From Prunella strophiata (Eukaryota > Chordata > Aves > Passeriformes > Prunellidae): DNA of 64,000 nt. Shown here one piece after another: positions 25,601-37,091 of this stretch. The stretch lies in NCBI GenBank assembly GCA_036583965.1, contig JAZBQD010000034.1:12960040-13024039 (forward strand), given 5' to 3'. Both the position numbers and the translations under genes were made by a program. Numbering within the stretch: position 1 is the stretch's first letter; each line of letters begins with the position of its first letter. The notes beneath the pieces are model-generated. The model saw nothing but the letters and a program-made list of their open reading frames with translations, ran no database searches and was not told the DNA's origin.

Positions 25601-26156
25601 CCATTCCCGGTGCTGGTTCCACCATTCCCGGTGTTATTTCCACCATTCCCGGTGTTATTTCCACCATTCCCGGTGCTGGTTCCACCATTCCTGGTGTTGT
25701 TTCCACCATTCCCGGTGCTGGTTCCACCATTCCCGGTGCTGTTTCCACCATTCCCGGTGCTGTTTCCACCATTCCGGTGCTGTTTCCACCATTCCGGTGC
25801 TGTTTCCACCATTCCCGGTGTTATTTCCACCATTCCCGGTGCTGGTTCCACCATTCCCGGTGTTATTTCCACCATTCCCGGTGCTGGTTCCACCATTCCC
25901 GGTGCTGGTTCCACCATTCCCGGTGCTGGTTCCACCATTCCTGGTGTTGTTTCCACCATTCCCGGTGCTGGTTCCACCATTCCTGGTGTTGTTTCCACCA
26001 TTCCCGGTGCTGGTTCCACCATTCCGGTGCTGTTTCCACCATTCCCGGTGCTGTTTCCACCATTCCCGGTGTTGTTTCCACCATTCCGGTGCTGTTTCCA
26101 CCATTCCGGTGCTGTTTCCACCATTCCCGGTGCTGGTTCCACCATTCCTGGTGTTG
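22678..26156. repeat. 21-bp GC-rich minisatellite, about 165 units
   Basis: The unit is CCACCATTCCCGGTGCTG plus a three-base tail, repeated from about 22712 to 26156. Four main variants differ in the last bases (GCTGTTT, GCTGGTT, GTTATTT, GTTGTTT). Other units have CCTGG for CCCGG or have lost one base (CATTCCGGTG or CATTCCCGTG, 20-bp units). The 20-bp units are rare at 23280-23870 and frequent after about 24250. Multi-unit blocks recur, for example two GTTATTT units, a GCTGGTT unit and a CCTGGTG unit near 24970, 25170 and 25630. No unit has a stop in any + frame, so frames above 1,000 codons appear. They encode only heptad-like VPPFPVL-type repeats in shifting phases and are not taken as genes. 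Confidence 0.97.
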
Positions 26157-26231
26157 ATTCATCTTGGACCTTTAAAGAAAGAGCACCTCTCCCAAGAGAC
26201 AATAGCTGCAAAGTGATTTAACCTCTGAGCT
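26157..26231 (-). repeat. Right inverted-repeat arm of the 21-bp array
   Basis: Reverse complement partner of 22603-22677 (about 80% identical over 75 bases). It abuts the last minisatellite unit directly. Beyond it the similarity to the left flank becomes weak, so the arms are about 75 bases long, possibly a little more. Confidence 0.85.
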
Positions 26232-28254
26232 AGGGAGCCATCCCTGCTCAAAGGGCAAAGCTCAAATCCCTGGTTTGGATGCTGCTTTCAACGAGCAGCA
26301 TCTGAATTTTCTGATCTCATTTTTGCTTTGACATAATCTCTGATATTCAGAACACAATTTCCAGTTGTTTTTTCTTTTTTAAAAATGTTTTTCATAGATG
26401 AACTGTCAGCTTTAGTTTATTGAAATATAAAATTAATTTCCTAATGCAAGGATGACTTTTGGTAATAGAACCAAATAATAATCATATCCAGGAATGGGCA
26501 CTCAGGATAGAGCATTCCACTTAACGCAATACTTGCACAATTAGGAGTTGCTTACCTTAAGAATTATTCTGAGGAGTAATAAAAAAAGAGTAAGAAAATT
26601 CTAGTTAATAACCTGGGCAAAACAATTATCCTTCTAAGAGTCTTTATTGAATCATGTATGCAAAGCAGAGGAGTTTTTCATAACAGATGTATTTAATCTT
26701 GATGCAATAATGGTTTTAACCCCACATTGTCTTGCAATTCAGTCAGAGCTTAGACTAGTTCTGATGTGCTTGAATAGAGCCTCTGGGATCACAAACAAGA
26801 CTCTACTATTGTGGAAGCCCCTCAAAGTCTTGTTATTTTCCAGCACTAACCATAATAATGAATGCCTGGAAGATCATTTATAATGGCTCAATGGTTAGTT
26901 TTCATAACTGCCTACAACAGGCCTTTGGAAGCTCTCCCAGTGTTCATTGAAATAAATGTTGGGGTGAGACCATGGTGTTTGTGTCGTAGATGTAAACTCT
27001 GGAACAAGGAGAACAACCTCATGGCATGCCCTGCTCTGGAGTTTCACCCTCCCAGGGTGAGGGCAGCCCCTGGCAGCTCTCCCTGCTCTTTGATTGCCAT
27101 TCAGACTGAAACTGTTTGTACTTGGCTCCTGCTGGCCCTGGTGGCTGTGTCATGGAGCTCAACAAAAGCCCAGGTCCATGGAGCTGCATCAAACACAGCT
27201 CATGTGGAAACAGAGATACCAAGAAAAGACTCCTAAAAACCAGGGTGTTGATCTTAACCTTGATGTGGTCAGGTATAAGTAGAGCCCTGGACCTTAGAGA
27301 TGGCAAAGCATCAGTGGATCACCAAGACAATTTCCCCCCTTCACAAAGGATGATTCTCCTTGCTGAATATTTGCTGGTGCTTTATTGTGCTGGCTTTTGA
27401 ATTCTCCAGTGAAAAAGTTTCTGCAAATTACCCTTTCACCCCCAAAGTACTTAATATTCTATTTTTCTTCTTTGATTTTCTTTCCTCATGTTGAGTCTAA
27501 ATTTCTCTTTATTAAGTTTCCTGTAATTTCTCCCAGATATCCATCCTATCCCACCCCATCTGCTTCCCCCCCTCCATGTGAAGCAGGTACCTGTCAGATG
27601 CTTCTGGACCATTTCCTTTGGTCAAAGATATACATAAGTAATTCCTGTAATCTTCCCTCCACCACCTGTTCCCTCAGGCTCTTCATTATTTTCCTAGCTC
27701 TGCTCTGAACAGCTTCCCATTTATAAATATTATTTTATGATGGGTTCTGAGTGGCTCATTCTGCCATCACTCTCTCCCCTTCCCAAACCCACACAATGCA
27801 TGGAGCTTGTGTTTTGGATACAGACCTGGCTGATCCCACTCTTACCTAAGGGAAGCTTCACAACCAGAGAGTTCCTTGTCCCACCAGATGCTCTACAAGC
27901 AGGAGTATGGCACATCAAATGCTTCTTACTGTTAAATATCTGCCCAGAATAAAGCATTGATGGCAAGCATGACTGATGAGGGAAGAGGATAGCTGTTTCT
28001 GATGTCTTAAAAATCCTTTTCTGAGGACTTCTCTAGTGTCTGAGATCTTTCCTTGCCTGGCTTTTTTTACAAGCAGGAACAGTCATTGAGACACAGTTGT
28101 AAGTTATGTAACTTGCTTTTTAAATCACTATTTAGTCTCTGTCAATATTATCTGCTGAGTGCAGAAGACCAGGATCTGTGCTTGCAGAGTCCATCTCCTG
28201 TGCTCTGGGATTCCTGCTGCCATGGTATTCCTTGAGGCAGTAATGGAATGCAAT
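26232..28254. other. Unique non-coding DNA
   Basis: No gene is recognised. Around 27655-27722 the string CAGGCTCTTCATTATTTTCC and the following GCTCTGCTCTGAACAGC resemble the minus strand of an old CR1 3' region, but too little is preserved to call it firmly. Confidence 0.4.
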
Positions 28255-28548
28255 GCTGGTGAGAGACTTACATGTGGTGACAGGACAAGGGGGAATGGCT
28301 TCAAATGAAATGCAGTAAGTGTAGATTGGATCTGAGGAAGAAATCCTTCCCTGTGAGGGTGGTGAGGCCCTGGCACAGGTTGCCCAGATAAGCTGTGGCT
28401 TCTCCACCCCAGGAAGTGTTCAAGGCCCCCAGTGGATGGGACTTGGAGCAACCTGGGATAGTGGAAGGTGTCTCTGCCCATGGCAGGGGGCTGGCATGAG
28501 ATGGGCTTTGAGGTTCCTTCCAATGCAAACCATTCTGTGACTCTGATT
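28255..28548 (+). mobile_element. CR1 LINE 3' fragment
   Basis: A nearly continuous match to the CR1 3' part: GTGACAGGACAAGGGGGAAT, GTGAGGGTGGTGAGGCCCTG, CACAGGTTGCCCAG, GAAGTGTTCAAGGCC, CTGCCCATGGCAGGGGGCTG, and a tail ending ACCATTCTGTGACTCTGAT. It is 5'-truncated at about 28255 and has small internal deletions. Confidence 0.92.
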
Positions 28549-30029
28549 TCTGACTGGGTGTGGTATATGAGCCTGTGTGGCTGTTCCAAGGACTTTTATA
28601 TTTATCTAGAAAATAAGCAGTTAAGTCTGCAAGTGGAATTAGTTTTGTTTAAGATTATTTTGAGACTTGACTTTACCTTAACCTCTTTTTTATCCAACAT
28701 TCAGATTTCATTCTGTAATGGACAAGTAAGTTTGGAGAAATACATGTTTAGGAGTCTTTTTATGATAAATTATGTGTATACATAGAACAAACCCCAAGTT
28801 CTAAAACACTAAGTGCTAGTAATGAAACATAATGACTACCAAGTATTTAATTTCTTGAAATAGACCCCAAGAGAACTACATTTGAGTGTTTTGTTAACTG
28901 ACCATCTTTTAAAGAAGTTAATCTTTACAAGAACAAAAGAAAAAACTTGAACAATAAGACTACATGAAATAATTGTGTAAGTAAATATCTTCCCAGTTAA
29001 GGGAGGATAACACAAGTGAGCCTCATGCATACAGCTTGTGTGAACAATAATTCAGACTGTGGCTGAAATGGGTGGCTACACCTTCCATTGGGATAAATCA
29101 TCAGCATAACGTGTGGATTTGGCTCAGGGTTTATGATTACAATGTCCTGCTTCTGCCTGAAGTGCAGGATGTTCTGTTGGATGTTTACCTTTGCCTTGGC
29201 CAGTTCTAGGAAGAATAAGGGAAGGAAGGATAGGGATGTGAGGCAGGAGCTCCTGGGACAGCAGTTGTTTTGCTCAAGGAATATCCAATTCTGCTGCTTG
29301 GTTGGCAATTATTGTAAATGATTTTTCTGCTACTTAATTTCTTCCTGTCTCCTAGTGCTTGGAAAGGCTGATCTCAGAAATGACCTCTACAAGGGAAAAC
29401 CCCTTAATCTCCCTGTCAATGCTCAGATATTATATGGTTGAGGAGCTCAGAAGGTGGTGGGAGGGGGTGAGGGGCAGCCAGAAGGTTGGTGGGAATGGGA
29501 ACAGGATGATGTAAGATCTGAGGGTTGTGCCAGTGCTTTTGTTGCTATTGTTGTTAGACAAAGACTGCAAAAGAAAATAGGAGCCCAAGTGTGCCATGCA
29601 GATCATCCTGTGGAAAAGTGCTCCATCCTCCTCACACAAGCCAAGCCTGTTCCTAGAGAACTCATGAACTGGAAGTGAAAAGCAATCAAGGTGAATTCTT
29701 CTCTGTTCCCACCACAGATCTCTCTCAGCAGAGTGAAATTGCATCATCTCCGTGGACTTTCTGGGCAAGGTTTGCCACTAACTGTTGTTGAGGGTTTAAA
29801 AAAATCTAGAAAATTGTATCATTGCAACATCCATGGATCTGAAGTTGCTTTGTGCTTGGTTTGGTGTTCACTTTGATGTGCCTGGAGAATCTAACCATAG
29901 TTAGCTGTTTAATAAGCAGGGAAAGGACTTTGTGAGTCTTTTGGCTGATCCCCTGAACCACTACAGGAAAAACTGCCTTCATCATTCAGGTGAAAAACTC
30001 TTTAATCTGCTCTATATTACTTCCCATGT
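28549..30029. other. Unique non-coding DNA
   Basis: No gene, repeat family or RNA gene recognised. Frames of about 100 codons on both strands have no coding character. Confidence 0.45.
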
Positions 30030-30790
30030 GGGAGCTCCACAGCCTCTCCAGTCAGCTGGTTCCAGTGCTTTCCTCTCACTCAGAGGGTTTTCTTGATGTC
30101 TAACCAGAATCTTTCTTGCCAGAGTTTAAGTCCATCCTCCTCACTGAATATTCTGTGGACATGCCCAATAAAATGTTTTCTTGCTTGGAAGTGTTTTAGA
30201 GACTGTGGTCATGTCACTCCCTGACTGGAGGCCCATTCATTGAGCTCAGCAACCTCAATTTTCTTAGTCCTCTCTCATGGGCCATATATTTGGGTTGTCT
30301 GATAATTCTTCTCTTTGGCTTTTGTATTCTTGCACTCTCTCCAACTGTTCCAAATCTTTCGTGAGGTCAAATCCCCAAAATGGTTGGTGGTGGCACAGCT
30401 GAGACCACAATGACACAGAACACACCTGTTGCATTTTGTTTGTATCCTACTATGCAGGAAATACTGCATATTCCATTTTATTTTTTGGGAAACAAGCCAC
30501 AATTATTTACTCCTGTTTGGTGTTACCCTTTCACAGGATATATCTGCAGGGGTGTACTTGTGCTTATTCATTTCATTTATACCTGTCCATATTGGACTTC
30601 ATCCATCTTTACTTCTGTTGTAAACATCATGTTACTCTTCCTCTTGTTCTCTGATGTATTTGCAAAGACTTCCACATCCACGTTATCTGGAAATTGAGTT
30701 TCCTGAAGATCTTTGATGAACCAACATGATAATGAGGTGTTGATTGGCTCTCTAGCTATATCTGGATACCCAGGTCCTGGGGAGTGGGGG
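30030..30790 (-). mobile_element. Old CR1-type LINE copy, minus strand
   Basis: Reading left to right, the segment follows the reversed CR1 order: CAGCCTCTCCAGTCAGCTGG, GTTTTCTTGATGTCTAACC, CTTGCCAGAGTTTAAGTCCA, then CTCTCTCCAACTGTTCC. After about 30560 come strings such as ACCTGTCCATATTGGACTTC and CCTGAAGATCTTTGATGAAC that resemble the deeper part of old bird/reptile CR1 copies. It is heavily diverged with no intact frame. The left part (30030-30420) is the surer portion. Confidence 0.65.
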
Positions 30791-33700
30791 TAGCCACTTT
30801 GACACCTGTGCTGAAGAATCACTCAGATTTTATAGGGTAAAAAGTGGCCAAGTACCCCCAACAGTTTTGTCTAAATATGACCAAATCTGAGGCTTTTTTC
30901 ATGGCTGATTTTTTTTTTTTTTTTTTTACAGACAGTTCAGATCAGGAGTTACTGACCCTCCTGAGGGCTAAAATGTAACCTTCTTTGGGGACTGGGAGCA
31001 GCCTGAGAGCCACAGCCTCATAAGATTTCCAGCTTGTACCAAGCAGTTTCTGTGTGGGTAGGAAGCACTGTGGTAAAGGGATCTGAAGATAAGAAGGGGC
31101 AGAAAACTTTCAAACAGAAAGTGTGAACCAAAGCTTGGTGAAGTCAATGGAAACTGACTGGCAGCTCGTGGCCATGCTGTTACAGAGGGGCACAGAAAGA
31201 AAAACTATACTGTTGAAGCAAAAAGGTTGCTATGATAAGAGAGGAAAATACATTTCTGTAGTAACTTCTAGGGCTCTGGAAGGACAGCCTTCCCCAGGTT
31301 GCTTGGAAATGTTTAGAGAAAGCCCTTTGGAGTTGAATAATTATGGTAACACAGGACTTGAAAGAGAGAAAGAGGAGGTGGAACAGAATAAAACTAAAAC
31401 AGAAATACAACAAATTTAGAAAAACTAAACCAAACTTCTGGCTTTCTGAAACTCCAGGTGATGTGTGCTATCCTGCACACTTTTAGGGTTTCTGTTTTGA
31501 AAATTTACTTTCTCCTGTCTGCGTACAGAGTACATCATGGTTTCCACAGTGAAAACTGATCATTGTTTTCAGAGCAACAGCTCTGTGAGCAGTGGGGATG
31601 ATGGAACCATAGGCTCTGGGTGTCTTTGGGACCCAGTGCCATGCAGATTCCTTCCCATTGTCCTCTTTACTTGCACATTTTGCTGCCATTCAATTAAAGG
31701 TGCTGTGTGATGTGGATGGTTGAATGCAGCATTTTCCCCAGACAGATAATTACTCTGCCTTTTGCCTTGTCCTTCTAATCACTACTAAAAGTGCTGCTGT
31801 TGGTGCCTTTTGTGAGCCTGCAAGTGTTCGTGTGTTTACATAAAGTCTGAGGGCAGAATCTGTCTGTGCAGTAACGTTTTATCAGCAGCAGGTAGCAATT
31901 GCAGGAGAATAAGTCTCTGTCTGCTGCTTGCTTTCCAGAGCCTGTAGACAGCTCGTTACAAAATAATGAGAAATGCAAGTGAGCAGCGTAGCACCAGCAC
32001 TTGCAGTCCCACTTTCTATTGCTGTCATCAAAGGGTTCAGGAAAGTTTGCATTCTGAGTATTTTTTTTTACTAATGCACATATACATGTGCACATTACTG
32101 TCTGGGAAATCTTGTGCTGCACATAGCACCTTAGGGGTAAGGCATGAGCTGGGTTTGGGTGCTCGGTTCAGTGGTTGTGGCCGGGTGAGAACTGGGATTG
32201 AGAGCAGAAGGTCAATGTAACTCCAGATATCCCAGGGAAGAAATGTGTCTGGGAGAGGGATCGTGACCAGAAAGCTGAAAAAGTGAAGTTGTATGACCCT
32301 GGAGCATGAAGGTGGAGTGGATTTTAACAAAAAAAACTGGAATCATCCTGAAACTCACAAAGCACTCAGAGGAGGATTGTAGAATCCCACTTTGTAGATG
32401 ACTCTTGTTAATTTATGCCTTTTGTTTTGTTTGGGGAAGTGGAAGCTTTGTCCTGGCACTTACAGGCTTGTATTGTATTGAAGGGACAGAATTACTGCTC
32501 TTAGCCTGGATTTCCAGCTACTGAAGAGTTAGTGTGGAAATCTGGCAATAAATCCCATGGTGATTTCCCAGCATTGCATTTCGTGCAGCACTTTATCCAG
32601 CCACACATAGGCTGGATAAAATATATGCTGGTAAAATTCACAAAATGTATTACTATAGAGAATCCTGAAATGGCATCAAAAGGAGCCCCAGAAACACACC
32701 AAGGTGTTATATGCAGCCTCTGTTGTGGCCAAAAATAAAACATTTACACAACCTAGACCTTGAAAGTGAAAAAAAAAAAAAAAAAAAATCACAGAAACAT
32801 TTACTAGGAATGAGAAATTCATCAACTGAAAAATGGCATTTGTAACCTGAGAGTAACCTTTTTCTTTTAAGAGCAAAGTTTTTTTAATTAATCATGGCTT
32901 TATTTTTCTCTTTCTTCCTTTCTATTGTCCCTTCTACCTTAAAATGAAATAAAGTGAGGGATTGCCAGAAAATCTAGTGCAGCTTTTATAGCTCCTGTGA
33001 AATTTGAAGAAAGACACAAAATGAAAAGGTACCAAGCTGGCCTCATCTGAATGCCAACTTTCATTCTTAACAAACACTGAAAATTTGGATTTTGCACAAG
33101 ATGAAACAGAACTAGGTGTTATATTGAAGGATCTGACCTTTTTACATGTGTACCTGCCTGTGTGTTAGATTTTCTCCTACACTCAGAGGCTATTTCAGAT
33201 GTCCAAGAAATACTGATGTTCCAGTGTACTGCTTTAAACCCCCAGGAAGGCTCCAGGAAGGGTAAATTTTTTTAAATTTATGCTACATTAATGATTTTAT
33301 GGTATTTCAGTTCACATGCCCTTTTTTGGTGTTCTCCAAGAATACCCTTTTTTTTTTGTTCTTTCCCAAACCTACTGCTACACAGTTTCTGTTTTTGAGC
33401 AGTGGGGGAGGTTTACTGGAGAATGAAATGATAAATTTAGGAAAATCTTCAGCCTATTACTTAATTTCTGTTTCACATTCTGGTTTTACAGACAAATTTA
33501 CTCTCAAAGTTGTAATTTTAATTTTTTTTTTTACCAAGACCAAGAAAGAAACAATCAGTTTACAACTGATGTCTATTAACCATGAGGAGAGGAGAAGATT
33601 CTTGAAGCCACTGGATTTCTGTAAGAAAGCAAAGTTAGTTAGTCATAATCTGGATTTTACTGGATTTGGTTACTTCACTTAATTAATTTTTAAAGTTTGA

Positions 33701-35223
33701 GTGCAAAGAAATGTATATCCTCTTTGGAATTGCTTAAGTATCAGGATGAATATTTAACACAGGATTGCCAGGGATGGGGCTTTGAAATACAAAGTCATAG
33801 CTATTACAACATAATGCATGGTCTCTCTAAATATTTTTTTAATATCCTATGCTTCCTTGCCAGTAAAAGGGAAAATAAAGCTTAATTAAAAAATTAAATC
33901 AACTGTTTGCTAGCAGCAGTTGATTTCTGTGGACAGTTGAGTGGCTCTTCCAGCAGTGCTGGGAAACGAGCACGTGGATCTCATCAACTTCTGGATCAGT
34001 TCCTGTGGCTGAACTGAATCTTGTGTGAGTTTGTGAGTTATCATAGTCCTGCTGCACCCCCAGGGCTTTACTCATTCCCACTAGCTGATGATGGAGTCTC
34101 TTTCTTTCCCCCAAACATGTGCTCAGTGTTTTCTAAACTAGAAATAAAGCATTAGCTGGGTCAGAGGAGCTTCCCTGTGGGTTCAGCCAGGCTCTGGGTG
34201 TTGGTACAAACCCCACCTGTTCTTTGGGCAGACAAAGTCATGGGGACAAGCAGAGATGTGAAGTGTGCCAGTGAATTCTGCTCAGGATCTTCCATGTTGC
34301 AACTGCTTCACTCAGGGGTTCAGAAATCGTTTTTGTGCTAGAATGCCAAAGAAACATTTGAATTAAAGACAATTATTTCACTTTGATATGTTTGGTTGTG
34401 CTTTGGTGTGGGCCAAAGCCAGGCTCAGAGCCCACAACTGCTCTCCCAGCAGTGCTGGATGCTTTGGGATTGGCTGTAATTCATGGAAAGCACAAAAAAA
34501 AATTATTACTGAAGAGGTGAGAGAGAAATTCAGAGCTGAACGCAATCAAACTACGAATTTTAAAAGTTTCCATTGTTTACTTATCTCATTAAGAATCTAT
34601 CTCCATGCAGGCACACAAGCAGCAGGTACAAATATATCTTGATGTCTATCTTTGTTCCACTGTATGTTTGCCTGCAGCTCTCTATAGATAGAAACATAAA
34701 CTCTGTGTATATCCTGCTGCCTTTTGAAACATGAAGAACATTACCAACAGTTTCTTTTCTCTAGTTTGCTCAAATGCTTGTGGTTAGATATTCTGAAAGT
34801 ATAGAATTAAAAAAAAAAAAAAAACAAAAAACGAAAAAGACAAAAAGATTTTGGCACTTTGAAAAGAAGCTGTTTTGTTAAAAATACATTTTTAAATTTT
34901 TCTTTTATTTTTTAATAAGCCAACAAAGTATTTAATTTCTCGGCCTCTGCATGTTGCATTTGATAACATAAAATCAGATAATATTGGTGATAATGAATAT
35001 TAATTCAGAGCTGGAGGCACATGTGGCAGTTGAGAGCTGAAATTTGAGTGATATGGTGGGATTTTCAGAGCAGGAGTGTATTGTGTATTTGTTACCAGGA
35101 AAGTCTGGATTTAAGAAAAAAAGCTTCTGCTCAGAGTATACAGAGTTCTTTTTGCACCTTATTGGCTGTCTCAAAATCCAAAATAAAAGGAGATGTTGAA
35201 AAGAAGAAATTTAGGTAAGATGA
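30791..35223. other. Mostly unique non-coding DNA with A/T runs
   Basis: No gene is supported. It includes a T(19) at 30909-30927, an A(20) at 32769-32788 (listed separately) and an A(16) at 34809-34824. The immediate left flank of the telomeric block (35190-35223) is unique and contains a stray TTTAGG near 35210. Confidence 0.45.
32520..32788 (+). pseudogene. Possible 3' end of a polyadenylated retrocopy
   Basis: AATAAA at 32734-32739 is followed 29 bases later by an uninterrupted A(20), the spacing of a genuine cleaved and polyadenylated RNA. The source RNA is not recognised, the 5' limit given is arbitrary, and no target-site duplication was established. Processed retrocopies are scarce in birds because CR1 does not copy ordinary mRNAs efficiently. 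Confidence 0.2.
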
Positions 35224-35727
35224 TTAGGGTTAGGGTTAGGGTTAGGGTTAGGGTTAGGGTTAGGGTTAGGGTTAGGGTTAGGGTTAGGGTTAGGGTTAGG
35301 GTTAGGGTTAGGGTTAGGGTTAGGGTTAGGGTTAGGGTTAGGGTTAGGGTTAGGGTTAGGGTTAGGGTTAGGGTTAGGGTTAGGGTTAGGGTTAGGGTTA
35401 GGGTTAGGGTTAGGGTTAGGGTTAGGGTTAGGGTTAGGGTTAGGGTTAGGGTTAGGGTTAGGGTTAGGGTTAGGGTTAGGGTTAGGGTTAGGGTTAGGGT
35501 TAGGGTTAGGGTTAGGGTTAGGGTTAGGGTTAGGGTTAGGGTTAGGGTTAGGGTTAGGGTTAGGGTTAGGGTTAGGGTTAGGGTTAGGGTTAGGGTTAGG
35601 GTTAGGGTTAGGGTTAGGGTTAGGGTTAGGGTTAGGGTTAGGGTTAGGGTTAGGGTTAGGGTTAGGGTTAGGGTTAGGGTTAGGGTTAGGGTTAGGGTTA
35701 GGGTTAGGGTTAGGGTTAGGGTTAGGG
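35224..35727 (+). repeat. Interstitial telomeric repeat, (TTAGGG)84
   Basis: The vertebrate telomere hexamer repeats 84 times over 504 bases with no visible interruption or variant unit. All units have the same orientation, G-rich on the + strand. Both junctions are sharp: ...AAGATGA/TTAGGG on the left and TTAGGG/CTTTTGTAAT on the right. The flanks are ordinary AT-rich unique DNA with no subtelomeric repeat. Open frames of alternating Arg-Val (+) or Thr-Leu (-) across it are artefacts. The G-rich strand can form G-quadruplexes and would bind shelterin proteins. Confidence 0.98.
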
Positions 35728-37053
35728 CTTTTGTAATTATTTTATTCAAATAAGAAAACATTTGTTATCAGCATTTAAACAGGAAGAGTTAAAAAGTTAA
35801 AATTCCGTATCGAAATGGTACTAAAAGAATGTAATGAATAGAAATTATGTTTAATAATTGAATTAAGACTACCTCTTGTGTAAATTTGATTTTGAATTTG
35901 CCTTCCTGATTTACCATTAATATTCAAAAGATACAAAGATTATGAGCGCACCTGGCCTTATTATTTGCTAAAACAAGACTGAGTAGATGGGAACAGCACT
36001 TTGAATGTAATAATTCACATCAGTACTTGGAGACTTAAAGGAACAAAGACCTGTAATGTGTTATTTCAAAGAGTTTTACTTCAAAAGTTATTTTAAAAAT
36101 GCCATAGATTACTATTTAAGACAAACGCTTCACTCTTGTAAATTTATAATGCTAAAGTGCTGTAGACAAACTACCAGGGTTCCCATTTTTTAATATTTTT
36201 CACTGCCATCATGTAATACTGAATTAATTCAATGTTACTTCTAGTTAGGATTCTATACGCTTTTTCCTATCCTTGATAGAGTTAGGTTTCATTTTATGTA
36301 CTTTTAATTATACAAGTCCATTTGTAATGACACTGGTATGACTTACAACAAAGAAATTAATGGCTTAATCCTGATATAATCAAATAAGCAGTAAATGGTC
36401 AATGATTTTGTTGCCAGGAGGATTTATGGCAGTGGTTCATGGAAGCTCTTAACACAGGTATTAAGTTAACCAGGGGAATTTCAGCACGAGACCATTGGGA
36501 ACATACTGCCAATATTGCATTTGTGTCTTCTGTGCCAGAACCAGCACTGAAAACCCAGCTGGCAAAGTCCATCCAGGATCATGGGGAAAAACTCCTACTC
36601 TGCTAAGTTTACAAAAATTAGTGTAGAAAATCATCAGTTTATCTGATGGGGTTCTAGCTTGGAAATGAAGACAAACACAGTACTCAGTATTTTAAGTGGA
36701 TAATTATTTACTGAATTTCTGATCCTCCAGTTAGGGTTTGAGCCATGCATCAGGTTTGTAAGGAACTTGTAGGTTTTTTTCTGCTTCAGGCTTATTAGAA
36801 GTTACTACAAGTAGCTCAAGAAAGGTTTGTGCAAGCTAAGTGGATTTGTGGCTAGCCCAGATAAATCCCGTTATTGAGCCACAACTGGCTGGAGTTGTTC
36901 TACTGAATTGTTCTGTTCCTTCATTCAATGGGTTTAAATTTCAATTTACTGCCATGCATATTACAGCCTGCAAAGTGAAAGCCTGCTTTCTGTGGGCATT
37001 GGCTGTAGTAGAAGCATCTTACACATGTCAGCTGGAAAAAATGAAATAAAAAT
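35728..37053. other. Unique AT-rich non-coding DNA
   Basis: No gene or repeat recognised. The first few hundred bases to the right of the telomeric block are AT-rich and keep isolated CpGs (near 35800), and could be a conserved non-coding segment interrupted by the telomeric tract. Confidence 0.4.
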
Positions 37054-37091
37054 AAATCACAGAATCGCTGAATGGTTTGGGTTGGAAGGGA
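37054..37091 (-). mobile_element. Very short CR1 3' tail, minus strand
   Basis: AATCACAGAATCGCTGAATG at 37054, followed by GTTTGGGTTGGAAGGGA, is the reversed CR1 3' end. The match stops abruptly at 37091, where a TGTGGTGGTTT string begins. That string resembles the start of some songbird LTRs, but no matching LTR end was found. Confidence 0.8.

Noticed and set aside
22678..26156. CRISPR array or centromeric satellite
   Set aside because: There are no spacers. A 21-bp unit in a single 3.4-kb block among unique sequence fits a minisatellite, not a centromeric array.
22720..26221. Open frames of about 1,145, 1,102 and 986 codons (+) and several hundred (-)
   Set aside because: All come from a stop-free 21-bp minisatellite read in different phases. 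They have no unique domain, no plausible start context and no conserved frame, because 20-bp units shift the phase.
27655..27722. Old CR1 fragment, minus strand
   Set aside because: Only a short resemblance (CTCTTCATTATTTTCC, GCTCTGCTCTGAACAGC). Not enough to call without an alignment.
35171..35761. Arg-Val and Thr-Leu repeat proteins
   Set aside because: They are direct translations of TTAGGG/CCCTAA repeats.
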